Assembly (NCBI GenBank): GCA_963934855.1
Contig: CAWWAC010000008.1
Location: forward strand, 1-59,035
DNA length: 59,035 nt
Direction: 5' to 3'
Source: MAG-120531 sp963934855
GTDB lineage: Bacteria; Bacteroidota; Bacteroidia; Flavobacteriales; Flavobacteriaceae
A model generated the notes under the pieces. That model was not told where the DNA came from, did no database searches, and was given only the letters and a program-made list of their open reading frames with translations. Both the position numbers and the translations under genes were made by a program. Of the stretch, positions 1 through 8,008 are shown one piece after another; within the stretch, counting starts at the first letter, position 1, and each line of letters starts with the position of its first letter.

Positions 1-49
1 GACCACCTGATTATGAGTCAGGTGCTCTAACCAACTGAGCTATAGGACC
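1..49 (-). tRNA. tRNA with CAT anticodon (Met or lysidine-type Ile), partial
   Basis: Reading the minus strand from 49 gives a 5' acceptor strand GGTCCTA, a D arm GCTC...GAGC and an anticodon arm CCTGA-CTCATAA-TCAGG, so the anticodon is CAT. The window edge removes the T arm and 3' acceptor strand. With the T arm missing I cannot tell elongator Met from the Ile tRNA that is modified to lysidine; the initiator is less likely because it usually lacks this anticodon stem. Confidence 0.88.
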
Positions 50-129
50 CGCATAAATGCGAACCTTTCAGTGAAAGGAGGGTGCAATATTACTACTTAT
101 TTTTATCTGTTACAAGAGAAAAAGCACTC

Positions 130-552
130 TTAAATGTCTGCACAGAGTTCTACAAGGGTTCCATGGGTGTCTTTTGGATGAAGAAAAACAATTTTTTTAC
201 CATCGGCGCCAGCCAAAAAATTCTCTGAAAGCAGTCTAAAACCCTGGGTTTTTAAATGAGTCATGGCAGCTTCTAAGTCTTCAACAGCATAAGCAATATG
301 GTGTATGCCGGGGCCACTTTTTTCTATGAATTTTGCTATAGGGCTGCTGGGCTGGGTAGCGGCCAAAAGTTCTATTTTACTCTCTCCCACTTTAAAGAAT
401 ACGGTAGTGACCCCTTGAGAGGGAACGGCTTCTTCTTTATAGGGAGGCACGCCAAGCAAGGAAGTATAAGTGTCCTTGGCTACCTCCATATTAGAAACCG
501 CTATACCAATGTGTTCAATTTTATCAAGTCCAAAAGGAGTTTTTGGGGTCAT
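130..552 (-). CDS. mce: Methylmalonyl-CoA epimerase (VOC superfamily)
   Basis: Epimerises (2S)- and (2R)-methylmalonyl-CoA, linking propionyl-CoA metabolism to succinyl-CoA in the cytoplasm. The 140-residue protein has the two VOC halves: KIEHIGIAV (His14, first metal ligand) starting the first and HHIAYAVEDL starting the second. The closing TLVELCA supplies the usual glutamate ligand. I chose the ATG at 552, which puts the VOC start at residue 11 as in family members; a longer frame to 675 adds 41 residues without homology character and would overlap the divergent rbfA start. It stands alone between a tRNA and rbfA. The mutase genes are not in this window. Family assignment is strong; the exact CoA substrate is inferred. 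Confidence 0.9.
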   Translation of the reverse strand: MTPKTPFGLDKIEHIGIAVSNMEVAKDTYTSLLGVPPYKEEAVPSQGVTTVFFKVGESKIELLAATQPSSPIAKFIEKSGPGIHHIAYAVEDLEAAMTHLKTQGFRLLSENFLAGADGKKIVFLHPKDTHGTLVELCADI

Positions 553-650
553 TTTTAATCTTTTTAAGTGATCTTGTTCCCAAAAAAGGGTGAAAAGGGG
601 TGAAAATGCGGTAAATACACTTACAGTACTAAAGTACACAAAATTGTGTG

Positions 651-658
651 TATTTTTG
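651..658 (+). promoter_or_regulatory. -7 promoter box for rbfA
   Basis: TATTTTTG matches the Bacteroidota -7 consensus TAnnTTTG and ends only 4 nt before the rbfA ATG at 663. Transcription would start at or next to the ATG, giving a leaderless message. No convincing TTTG -33 element lies at the usual distance. Confidence 0.45.
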
Positions 659-662
659 TGGT

Positions 663-1058
663 ATGGAAGAAACACAACGTCAGAAGAAAATAGCAGGAGT
701 CATTCAAAAAGACATGGCAGATGTTTTACAGCGTGCCGCAACAGACGGGGGTCTTAAGGGTCTATTAATTTCTGTGAGCAAGGTCACCGTAACATCAGAT
801 CTATCTATTGCTAAAATCTACCTGAGTATTTTTCCAGAAGACAGAGGAAAGGAAATGCTAGAGGGTATTCAATCCAACCAACCTCTCATTAGACATGAGC
901 TGGCAAAGCGAACCAGAAACCAGCTCAGAAGAATGCCGCAGTTACTGTTTTACATAGATGATTCACTGGCTTATATTGATGGTATAGAACGTTCCTTAAA
1001 AGGAGACAACAACCCTATTAAAGATCCTGAGTTACTAGAGAAAAGAAAAAAGGCATAA
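663..1058 (+). CDS. rbfA: 30S ribosome-binding factor RbfA
   Basis: RbfA binds the 30S subunit and helps 16S rRNA 5'-end maturation and cold adaptation. The 131-residue product starts MEETQRQKKIAG and shows the KH-like core: the early KIAGVIQKDMADVLQ helix, the VTVTSDLSIAKIYLSIF strand region and the late RMPQLLFYIDDSL segment. A start 15 nt upstream is possible in frame, but the ATG at 663 gives the normal N-terminus and lies just after a TAnnTTTG box. The C-terminus is short and lysine-rich. One base separates the stop from the GTG of the following permease gene, so the two are probably cotranscribed. Confidence 0.93.
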   Translation: MEETQRQKKIAGVIQKDMADVLQRAATDGGLKGLLISVSKVTVTSDLSIAKIYLSIFPEDRGKEMLEGIQSNQPLIRHELAKRTRNQLRRMPQLLFYIDDSLAYIDGIERSLKGDNNPIKDPELLEKRKKA

Positions 1059-1059
1059 G

Positions 1060-2265
1060 GTGTATTTTCCCTTCTACATAGCCAAAAGATACCTACGCGC
1101 CAAGAGTTCTCAAAACGCGGTTAACATTATTAATTACATTACTTCTTTTGTGGTGGTGATAGGGGCTGCTGCGCTTTTTATAGTGCTTTCGGGATTTTCT
1201 GGCCTTAAAGATTTTAGTCTGTCTTTTAGCAATGCCTTTGATCCAGATTTAAAAGCCCAGCCAAAAAAAGGAAAAATTTTTAATGTAAGCCCCAACCAAG
1301 AACAAGCCCTTCTCTCCTTAAGGGGCGTGGCTTCTTACTCCAAGGAAATTGAAGAAAAAGTGTATTTGTCTCACAAAGACAAAAGTCAGATTGCTTTTTT
1401 AAAAGGAGTGGATACTGCCTACAACCAAGTCATTTCTATAGACAGCGCCATTTATGCAGGTGCTTGGAATTTAGACCAACAAGGGGTTATTGGTATTGGC
1501 TTGGCTAATATTTTAAGCCTCAGTGTTCAAGATTATTACAGCCCTCTTAAAATATTAGTGCCAAGACCACTCAAAAAAAAGGAAGGAACCTCTAGTTTTG
1601 GAAACAAGCCTTATACGGAGGCTGCTATAAGTATGAGCGGCATTTACGCCATAGAAGCAGATATAGATGAAAAGTATTTATTTACTAGCCTGCCATTTGC
1701 TCAGCGTTTATTAGAAAAAAGTCCCTTTGAGGTATCAGGAATTAATATAAAACTAAAGCCTACGGCCGATGCAGATTTACTGGCACTTCAAATTTCTCAA
1801 ATTTTCCAAGAAAAGGTCATGGTAAAAACCCGATCTCAACTCAATAGCAGCTTGTACAAAATGCTCAATACAGAAAACATAGCTACCTATCTTATTTTCA
1901 CCCTTGTGCTTATTATTGCCCTTTTTAACTTGGTAGGGGCTATTATTATGATGATTTTAGACAAAAAAGGGAATTGCAAAACACTTTTTAGCTTAGGGCT
2001 TACCATAAAGGAAATTAGGCGTATTTATTTTTTACAGGGTGTAGTGGTCACTGTTTTAGGAGGTATTACAGGCGTTGGCTTAGCCAGTGCCCTTCTTGGG
2101 TCACAAATGATTTTTGGATGGCTTAGAATTTCTCCAAGTCTGGCCTATCCGGTAGCCTTTGAATGGTTTAATGTAGGAGTGGTGCTAGGGACTATTAGCG
2201 TGCTTGGAATTATAGCCTCCTGGATAGCAAGCTTAAGAGTGAATGAAAAATTATTAAAAGGGTAG
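1060..2265 (+). CDS. LolC/LolE-like ABC transporter permease (FtsX domain)
   Basis: A 401-residue inner-membrane permease of the LolC/E-MacB type. It has one N-terminal membrane segment (about residues 22-48, after YIAKRYLRAKSSQNAVNIIN), a large periplasmic domain of about 200 residues, and three C-terminal segments (about 275-300, 320-345, 370-395) forming the FtsX domain. The N-terminal IAKRYL and INYIT words are typical of LolE-like proteins. The start codon is GTG, one base after the rbfA stop. No ATPase gene is adjacent, which is usual for this locus in the phylum; the LolD partner must be elsewhere. A role in lipoprotein release is inferred from family only. Confidence 0.85.
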   Translation: MYFPFYIAKRYLRAKSSQNAVNIINYITSFVVVIGAAALFIVLSGFSGLKDFSLSFSNAFDPDLKAQPKKGKIFNVSPNQEQALLSLRGVASYSKEIEEKVYLSHKDKSQIAFLKGVDTAYNQVISIDSAIYAGAWNLDQQGVIGIGLANILSLSVQDYYSPLKILVPRPLKKKEGTSSFGNKPYTEAAISMSGIYAIEADIDEKYLFTSLPFAQRLLEKSPFEVSGINIKLKPTADADLLALQISQIFQEKVMVKTRSQLNSSLYKMLNTENIATYLIFTLVLIIALFNLVGAIIMMILDKKGNCKTLFSLGLTIKEIRRIYFLQGVVVTVLGGITGVGLASALLGSQMIFGWLRISPSLAYPVAFEWFNVGVVLGTISVLGIIASWIASLRVNEKLLKG

Positions 2266-2271
2266 GTTCTT

Positions 2272-3264
2272 TTAAACAAACTGATGCTCTGCAAAAATCT
2301 CTAGGACTTCATCAAAAGCATTAAACACATCATGAGACGCATCTGAAGTCACCATTTTCATGCGATACTCTTTAAAATTAGGAATGCCCTTAAAATAATT
2401 GGTGTAGTGTCGTCTGGTTTCAAAAACACCTAACTGCTCCCCTTTCCAATCAATAGCCATTTGTAGGTGTCTTCTTGCGGCTTCTACACGTTCTTCTAAG
2501 GTAGGAGGAGCTGCGTGGGTTCCTGTTTTAAAAAAATGCTTCACTTCATTAAAAAACCAAGGATAACCAATGCTAGCCCTACCAATCATAGCGCCATCTA
2601 GGCCAAATTCGTCACGCATTTTTACGGCCATTTCTGGGGTATCTACATCTCCATTTCCAAAAATTGGAATATGCATACGAGGGTTGTTTTTTACTGCTGC
2701 AATAGGGGCCCAATCTGCCTGTCCCTTATACATCTGAACGCGGGTACGTCCGTGAATAGAAATGGCTTTTATCCCCACGTCTTGAAGGCGTTCTGCCACT
2801 TCTAATATTTTTATACTGTCATGGTCCCAACCCAATCTAGTTTTTACAGTAACAGGAAGATTAGTATGCTTGACCATCGCTTCTGTAAGCTTCACCATAA
2901 GAGGGATATCTCTTAAAATTCCTGCACCTGCATTTTTGCAAACCACCTTTTTAACGGGACAGCCAAAATTAATATCAATAATATCTGGGTTAGAAGCCTC
3001 TACAATCTCTATAGCTTGTAACATAGAGTCTAGCTCAGCTCCAAAAATTTGAATCCCTACAGGACGCTCTTTTTCATAGATGTCTAGTTTCATCATGCTC
3101 TTTGCTGCATCTCTAATGAGGCCTTCAGATGAAATAAACTCCGTATAAACCACATCCGCCCCCAGCTCTTTACACAAGGCTCTAAAAGGGGGGTCACTCA
3201 CGTCCTCCATGGGCGCAAGTAAAAGAGGAAAGTCTGGTAATTCTATATCTCCAATGCGAGGCAT
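2272..3264 (-). CDS. dusB: tRNA-dihydrouridine synthase, DusB-like
   Basis: Reduces specific uridines in tRNA to dihydrouridine using FMN and NADPH. The 330-residue protein opens with LLLAPMEDVSDPPFR, the FMN-binding start of the TIM barrel. It carries INFGCPVKKV, in which Cys102 is the expected catalytic acid, then VTVKTRLGWD, ISIHGRTR and the FGNGDV phosphate-binding loop. The helical C-terminal domain includes YTNYFKG. Length and motifs fit the DusB branch, the commonest one in Bacteroidota. It is transcribed leftward from its own promoter (3290-3319) and converges with the permease gene with only 6 bp between stops. Confidence 0.92.
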   Translation of the reverse strand: MPRIGDIELPDFPLLLAPMEDVSDPPFRALCKELGADVVYTEFISSEGLIRDAAKSMMKLDIYEKERPVGIQIFGAELDSMLQAIEIVEASNPDIIDINFGCPVKKVVCKNAGAGILRDIPLMVKLTEAMVKHTNLPVTVKTRLGWDHDSIKILEVAERLQDVGIKAISIHGRTRVQMYKGQADWAPIAAVKNNPRMHIPIFGNGDVDTPEMAVKMRDEFGLDGAMIGRASIGYPWFFNEVKHFFKTGTHAAPPTLEERVEAARRHLQMAIDWKGEQLGVFETRRHYTNYFKGIPNFKEYRMKMVTSDASHDVFNAFDEVLEIFAEHQFV

Positions 3265-3289
3265 AAGGTGCTCATTTAATTTCTGCGTA

Positions 3290-3319
3290 CAAAGATACGG
3301 AAGCAGAGGCTTTGCGCAA
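3290..3319 (-). promoter_or_regulatory. Promoter of dusB
   Basis: On the minus strand TTG (3319-3317), a 19-nt spacer and TATCTTTG (3297-3290) fit the Bacteroidota promoter pattern TTG-N~19-TAnnTTTG. The predicted transcription start is near 3284, about 20 nt before the dusB ATG. Confidence 0.55.
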
Positions 3320-3341
3320 TGGTTTGGAGCTATTTTTAGCC

Positions 3342-3349
3342 TATATTTG
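3342..3349 (+). promoter_or_regulatory. -7 promoter box for lepA
   Basis: TATATTTG matches TAnnTTTG and lies 22 nt before the lepA ATG. A TTTG at 3323-3326 is 15 nt upstream, slightly short for a -33 element. This promoter and the dusB promoter share one short divergent spacer. Confidence 0.5.
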
Positions 3350-3371
3350 CACTTTTATAGGCCCTCTACGC

Positions 3372-5168
3372 ATGAAAAACATACGAAACTTCTGTATTAT
3401 TGCTCATATTGACCACGGTAAAAGTACCCTGGCAGACCGTTTGTTAGATTTCACAGGTACCGTTACGGAACGTGAAAAGCAAAACCAGTTGCTAGACACT
3501 ATGGATTTGGAAAGAGAGCGAGGCATTACCATTAAAAGTCACGCCATTCAAATGGAGTACACCAGAGATGGTGAAACCTATATTCTAAACCTAATAGATA
3601 CTCCGGGACACGTAGATTTCTCTTATGAAGTTTCAAGGTCTATTGCGGCCTGTGAAGGAGCGCTGCTTATTGTAGACGCAGCCCAAAGCATTCAAGCGCA
3701 AACCATTTCTAATTTATACCTAGCCCTAGAAAATGATCTAGAAATTATTCCTGTCTTAAACAAAATAGATTTACCCTCTGCCAATCTAGAAGAAGTAACA
3801 GATGATATTGTAGATTTATTAGGGTGTAAGGCAGAAGATGTTATTCCAGCATCGGCCAAAACAGGTCAGGGCATTGAGGCTATTTTAAATGCCATTATTG
3901 ACCGCATTCCCCCACCAACAGGAGAAGTAAATGAGCCGTTACAGGCATTAATTTTTGACTCTGTTTACAATCCCTTTAGAGGGGTAGAGACCTACTTTAG
4001 GGTCATTAATGGTGAGATTAAAAAAGGACAAAAGATAAAATTTGTAGCCACAGACAAGCATTATTTTGCAGATGAAGTGGGTACTTTAAAACTTACACAA
4101 CAGCCTAAAAAAAGCGTGAAAGCTGGAGATGTGGGCTATTTAATCACGGGTATTAAAGAAGCCAAAGAAGTAAAGGTGGGAGACACCATTACAGACGCAA
4201 TAAACCCAACCACCAAACCGCTCAGTGGTTTTGAAGACGTAAAACCAATGGTTTTTGCAGGTATTTATCCTGTAGACACAGATGAATATGAAGAATTAAG
4301 GTCTTCTATGGAAAAGCTTCAGCTCAATGACGCTTCATTGGTCTTTGTGCCAGAAAGTTCTGCCGCCTTGGGTTTTGGTTTCCGCTGTGGTTTCTTGGGA
4401 ATGCTCCATATGGAAATTATTCAAGAGCGTTTAGAGCGTGAGTTTGAAATGACTGTGATCACTACGGTTCCCAACGTTAGTTACCACGCCTTTACTAGAA
4501 AGGACCCTACAGTGGCTGTGATAGTAAATAACCCTACAGATTTACCAGATCCTTCTACACTAGACCATGTAGAAGAGCCTTACATAAAAGCTACAATTAT
4601 TACCAAGTCAGATTTTGTTGGAAATGTCATGTCTCTATGTATTGACAAAAGAGGAATTATTACCAACCAAACCTATCTGACCACTAACCGGGTAGAATTG
4701 TCCTTTGACATGCCATTAGCAGAAATTGTATTTGATTTCTATGACCGTCTAAAAACAGTCTCTAAAGGCTATGCATCTTTTGACTATACCCCAATAGGCT
4801 TGCGTACCTCTAAATTAGTGCGTGTAGACATCCTTTTAAACGCCCAACCAGTAGACGCTCTTTCTGCCCTAATTCACGCAGACAATGCTGCCAATATTGG
4901 TAAGAAAATGTGTGAAAAACTAAGGACTCTTATTCCGCGTCAGCAGTTTGACATTCCCATTCAGGCTGCCATTGGAGCTAAAATTATTTCTAGGGAAACC
5001 ATTAAGGCCCTTAGAAAAGATGTCACTGCCAAGTGCTACGGTGGCGATATTTCTCGTAAGAGAAAATTATTGGAGAAGCAGAAAAAAGGAAAGAAACGCA
5101 TGCGCCAGGTGGGGAACGTTGAAATTCCTCAAGAAGCCTTTATGGCGGTATTAAAACTCAATGATTAA
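3372..5168 (+). CDS. lepA: Elongation factor 4 (LepA GTPase)
   Basis: A ribosome-associated GTPase linked to initiation efficiency and back-translocation. The 598-residue product starts MKNIRNFCIIAHIDHGKST with the P loop at residues 11-18. It has RERGITIK (switch I), DTPGHVDF (G3), NKIDLPSA (G4) and SAKTGQG (G5). EF-G-like domains III and V follow, and the LepA-specific C-terminal domain ends in a very basic segment (SRKRKLLEKQKKGKKRMRQ). I chose the ATG at 3372: a longer frame upstream would run through the promoter. Its last 4 bases overlap the convergent antiporter gene. Confidence 0.96.
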   Translation: MKNIRNFCIIAHIDHGKSTLADRLLDFTGTVTEREKQNQLLDTMDLERERGITIKSHAIQMEYTRDGETYILNLIDTPGHVDFSYEVSRSIAACEGALLIVDAAQSIQAQTISNLYLALENDLEIIPVLNKIDLPSANLEEVTDDIVDLLGCKAEDVIPASAKTGQGIEAILNAIIDRIPPPTGEVNEPLQALIFDSVYNPFRGVETYFRVINGEIKKGQKIKFVATDKHYFADEVGTLKLTQQPKKSVKAGDVGYLITGIKEAKEVKVGDTITDAINPTTKPLSGFEDVKPMVFAGIYPVDTDEYEELRSSMEKLQLNDASLVFVPESSAALGFGFRCGFLGMLHMEIIQERLEREFEMTVITTVPNVSYHAFTRKDPTVAVIVNNPTDLPDPSTLDHVEEPYIKATIITKSDFVGNVMSLCIDKRGIITNQTYLTTNRVELSFDMPLAEIVFDFYDRLKTVSKGYASFDYTPIGLRTSKLVRVDILLNAQPVDALSALIHADNAANIGKKMCEKLRTLIPRQQFDIPIQAAIGAKIISRETIKALRKDVTAKCYGGDISRKRKLLEKQKKGKKRMRQVGNVEIPQEAFMAVLKLND

Positions 5169-6988
5169 CCCTCTAAAGGCTTTCCTAAATACACCAATTT
5201 AAGCCCTGCCATGTCTGCTTCAGTCTCTGATTGGAATGAAGGCATGATTTTGAGATCTCCGTCTTTGCTTTTCAAAAAGAGTGGAATACTGTGGTCTTCA
5301 CTTAAAGCCTTTTTCATAAGCAATTCATAATGGACATTGTCTTTAAAGGTAAGCTCCAGAATTTTAGGGAAAAGACGAGCTGTTTCCTCTAAGCTTATAA
5401 AATCATCTGAAATAGAAAAAAGGCTTTGCTTATTTTGAATGCTTTTGTCTCCTTTTTCAGAAGCGTGAATAAGTCTAAAAGCTCCATTTTCACCAAATTG
5501 CTTAGTAAACCGCTCTATAGCAAAGGCATTAATGTCTGCATTTCCTGTAAGGGCCATTAGGTAACCCATATCATTAAGCTCAATGTTGTCTGCTAAGTTG
5601 TCTGAAAATATATTAGCTGTAATAGCTTCTAAACCTTTATCCTGAGCCTTAGAAATATTAGTTTCATTGTTGTCTATAAGCACCACGTGGCGGTTGTTGT
5701 CTTGGAGGTATTGGGCTATTAGTCTTGAAGCAGGAGCTGCTCCTACAATTAAAATTCCTTCAGTTGTTTTAAGAAATACCCCCAGCCACTTGGCTACTAG
5801 TCTAGCGGTAGTGGCATTTAAAAGGACCGTTCCAAGCACAATCATAAAAACCAATGGCGTAATATATTCTGCCCCTATTTCTCCTCTAGCTACTAATTTA
5901 GAGCCAAAAAGAGATGCAATACCGGCAGCTACAATTCCCCTAGGGCCCACCCAAGATATAAAGAACTTTTCTTTTAACTTAAGCTTAGAGCCTGCGCTAC
6001 TAAGAAAGACTCCTAGGGGGCGTACTACAAGAATAATACTTGCAAAAAGAATGCCGGTACGCCAGTCATACAAAAGCATGAGTTGATCTATGTTAATATT
6101 GGCAGCCAATAAAATAAATAAAATAGAAATGAGCAGGACACTTAAAGATTCTTTAAAATACAAGAGCTCCTTATGGTTGGGAAGCTTGCTATTTCCTACC
6201 ACCATTCCCATAACCACCACGGCTAACAATCCAGACTCGTGAGCTAAAAAATCTGAGGTCACAAAAACCAAAAGCACGGTGGACAATACCCCTACATTAA
6301 GTAAGTAGTGAGGAATAAATTGCTTTCTAATCACAAAAACTAAGGCATGGGCAAAGGTAAATCCAAAACTAAAACCAAATAATAAAATTTTACCAAAGGC
6401 AATAAGTGCGGTCTGAGTAAAATCCTGAGACCCTTGAATACTTATAAATTCAAAAACCAATACCGCTACTAGAGCCCCAATAGGGTCTATGAGAATCCCT
6501 TCCCATTTTAAAATAGCAGAAACTTCTTTTTTAAGGGGTATGTTTCTGAGAATAGGCGTAATAACAGTAGGGCCAGTCACTATAATAAGAGCAGAAAATA
6601 AAAAAGACATGGGCCAGCTCAATCCAAAAATATAGTGGGTAGCAATCCCCGCAACAAAAAAGGTCACAGCAGAACCTAGCGTAATTAATTTTGAAATAAC
6701 AGGCCCAGTAGTGGCAATTTCTGAACGCTTTAAAGTAAGGCCGCCTTCAAAAAGAATAATACTAATAGCTAAAGAGACAAAATAATACAAGCTTTCTCCC
6801 GGAAACAAACCCTTAGTCCCATTCCAAATAGGTTCTATAATTTTTTCTCCGTCTGCAGTATACAAGGCAGCAATAGGCCCCACCAATAAACCAATAAGAA
6901 TAAGAGGAAGGATGGCTGGGAGTTTAAGGCGCCAAGCCACCCACTGGGCCACTATACCTAAAATAATAATTCCTGCAAGTTCAATCAT
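5165..6988 (-). CDS. Monovalent cation:proton antiporter with C-terminal TrkA-N (RCK) domain
   Basis: A 607-residue inner-membrane Na+ or K+/H+ antiporter of the CPA group. Residues 1-400 hold about 12 membrane segments, with LFEGGLTLKRSE (about 80-91) and SWVGPRGIVAAG, both typical of NhaP-type exchangers. A Rossmann TrkA-N domain follows (GILIVGAAPASRLIAQYL, then VVLIDNNE), which senses nucleotides in related proteins. The C-terminal 90 residues resemble a small TrkA-C-like sensor. Transported ion cannot be read from the sequence. It stands alone, overlapping the lepA stop by 4 bp. Confidence 0.85.
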   Translation of the reverse strand: MIELAGIIILGIVAQWVAWRLKLPAILPLILIGLLVGPIAALYTADGEKIIEPIWNGTKGLFPGESLYYFVSLAISIILFEGGLTLKRSEIATTGPVISKLITLGSAVTFFVAGIATHYIFGLSWPMSFLFSALIIVTGPTVITPILRNIPLKKEVSAILKWEGILIDPIGALVAVLVFEFISIQGSQDFTQTALIAFGKILLFGFSFGFTFAHALVFVIRKQFIPHYLLNVGVLSTVLLVFVTSDFLAHESGLLAVVVMGMVVGNSKLPNHKELLYFKESLSVLLISILFILLAANINIDQLMLLYDWRTGILFASIILVVRPLGVFLSSAGSKLKLKEKFFISWVGPRGIVAAGIASLFGSKLVARGEIGAEYITPLVFMIVLGTVLLNATTARLVAKWLGVFLKTTEGILIVGAAPASRLIAQYLQDNNRHVVLIDNNETNISKAQDKGLEAITANIFSDNLADNIELNDMGYLMALTGNADINAFAIERFTKQFGENGAFRLIHASEKGDKSIQNKQSLFSISDDFISLEETARLFPKILELTFKDNVHYELLMKKALSEDHSIPLFLKSKDGDLKIMPSFQSETEADMAGLKLVYLGKPLEG

Positions 6989-7095
6989 AGGGAGTCTTCT
7001 TTAATATGTAAAGTCATTAGATTAAACGCTTTCTAAAATGAAATTTAGGTTTTTTTTAGCGTTCTCTGGGCTAGGTTTTCATTATTTTTAACATT

Positions 7096-7103
7096 CAAAG
7101 ATA
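7096..7103 (-). promoter_or_regulatory. Possible -7 promoter box for the antiporter gene
   Basis: On the minus strand TATCTTTG matches TAnnTTTG. It lies 108 nt before the antiporter ATG (6988), which would leave a fairly long leader; a closer box was not found. Confidence 0.35.
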
Positions 7104-7117
7104 GCAAAACACTTATC

Positions 7118-7978
7118 ATGACCCTACACCCAATAGAAGCTGGAAATTTTAAATTAGATGGGGGCGGTATGTTTGGCGTGGTGCCCAAAACCATTTGGCA
7201 AAAAACCAACCCCGCAGACGCCAACAACCTCATAGATATTGCGGCCCGCTGCCTGCTTATAGAGGAAGGTAATAAACTCACCCTTATAGACACAGGAATG
7301 GGCCACAAACAATCAGACAAGTTTTACGGCTATTATTCCCGTTGGGGGACTCATAATTTAGAAAACTCCCTTAAAAAAGCGGGTTTTTCGATGGATGATG
7401 TCACAGATGTATTTCTGACCCACCTTCATTTTGACCACGTTGGCGGAGCTATTCAACGGAAAAAAAACTCTGCCACTTATGAGCCTGCTTTTAAAAACGC
7501 ACAATTTTGGACTAATGAAAAACACTGGCAGTGGGCGGTCTTTCCCAACACTAGAGAAAAAGCATCTTTCCTAACAGAAAACCTAATACCCATGCAAGAA
7601 GCGGGACAGCTACATTTTTTAGAAAACAATAAAACAGTAAAAGAAAAAGCTTCAGCCTTTAATTTTGACATATTTTATGCAGACGGACACACAGAAAAAC
7701 AAATGCTCCCCATGATTTCATATCAGGGCAAAATATTAGTCTTTATGGGAGATTTATTGCCTACCGCCGGGCATGTGCCCTTACCTTATGTCATGGGCTA
7801 TGACACAAGGCCACTGCTTACCTTAAAAGAAAAGGCAATGTTTTTAGACCTAGCCGCCACCCGTGGCTACTTCCTTTTTTTAGAACATGACGCCCACCAT
7901 GAAGTCATTACAGTAAAACACACAGAAAAAGGCGTACGCCTAGACCAAGTTTTTACTTTTAAAGAACTATTTGAGTAA
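7118..7978 (+). CDS. MBL-fold metallo-hydrolase
   Basis: A 286-residue cytoplasmic metallo-beta-lactamase-fold enzyme. THLHFDHVGG (His102, His104, Asp106, His107) is the HxHxDH dinuclear metal motif. The later FYADGHTEKQM, FMGDLLPT and LEHDAHHE supply the remaining His/Asp ligands. The LIDTGMG word before the motif is common in the lactonase/AttM-like and other broad MBL groups, so the substrate could be a lactone, thioester or phosphodiester; I cannot say which. No signal peptide. It is followed 30 bp later by the S8 peptidase gene on the same strand. Confidence 0.85.
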   Translation: MTLHPIEAGNFKLDGGGMFGVVPKTIWQKTNPADANNLIDIAARCLLIEEGNKLTLIDTGMGHKQSDKFYGYYSRWGTHNLENSLKKAGFSMDDVTDVFLTHLHFDHVGGAIQRKKNSATYEPAFKNAQFWTNEKHWQWAVFPNTREKASFLTENLIPMQEAGQLHFLENNKTVKEKASAFNFDIFYADGHTEKQMLPMISYQGKILVFMGDLLPTAGHVPLPYVMGYDTRPLLTLKEKAMFLDLAATRGYFLFLEHDAHHEVITVKHTEKGVRLDQVFTFKELFE

Positions 7979-8008
7979 AAAGAATTGTTTAAATAAAACC
8001 ACCCCCTT

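Noticed and set aside
298..558. 86-codon rightward frame over the epimerase gene
   Set aside because: Antisense to mce, no motif, no promoter box near it.
5667..6086. 139-codon rightward open frame inside the antiporter gene
   Set aside because: Fully antisense to a well-supported gene, no recognisable motif; a shadow frame.
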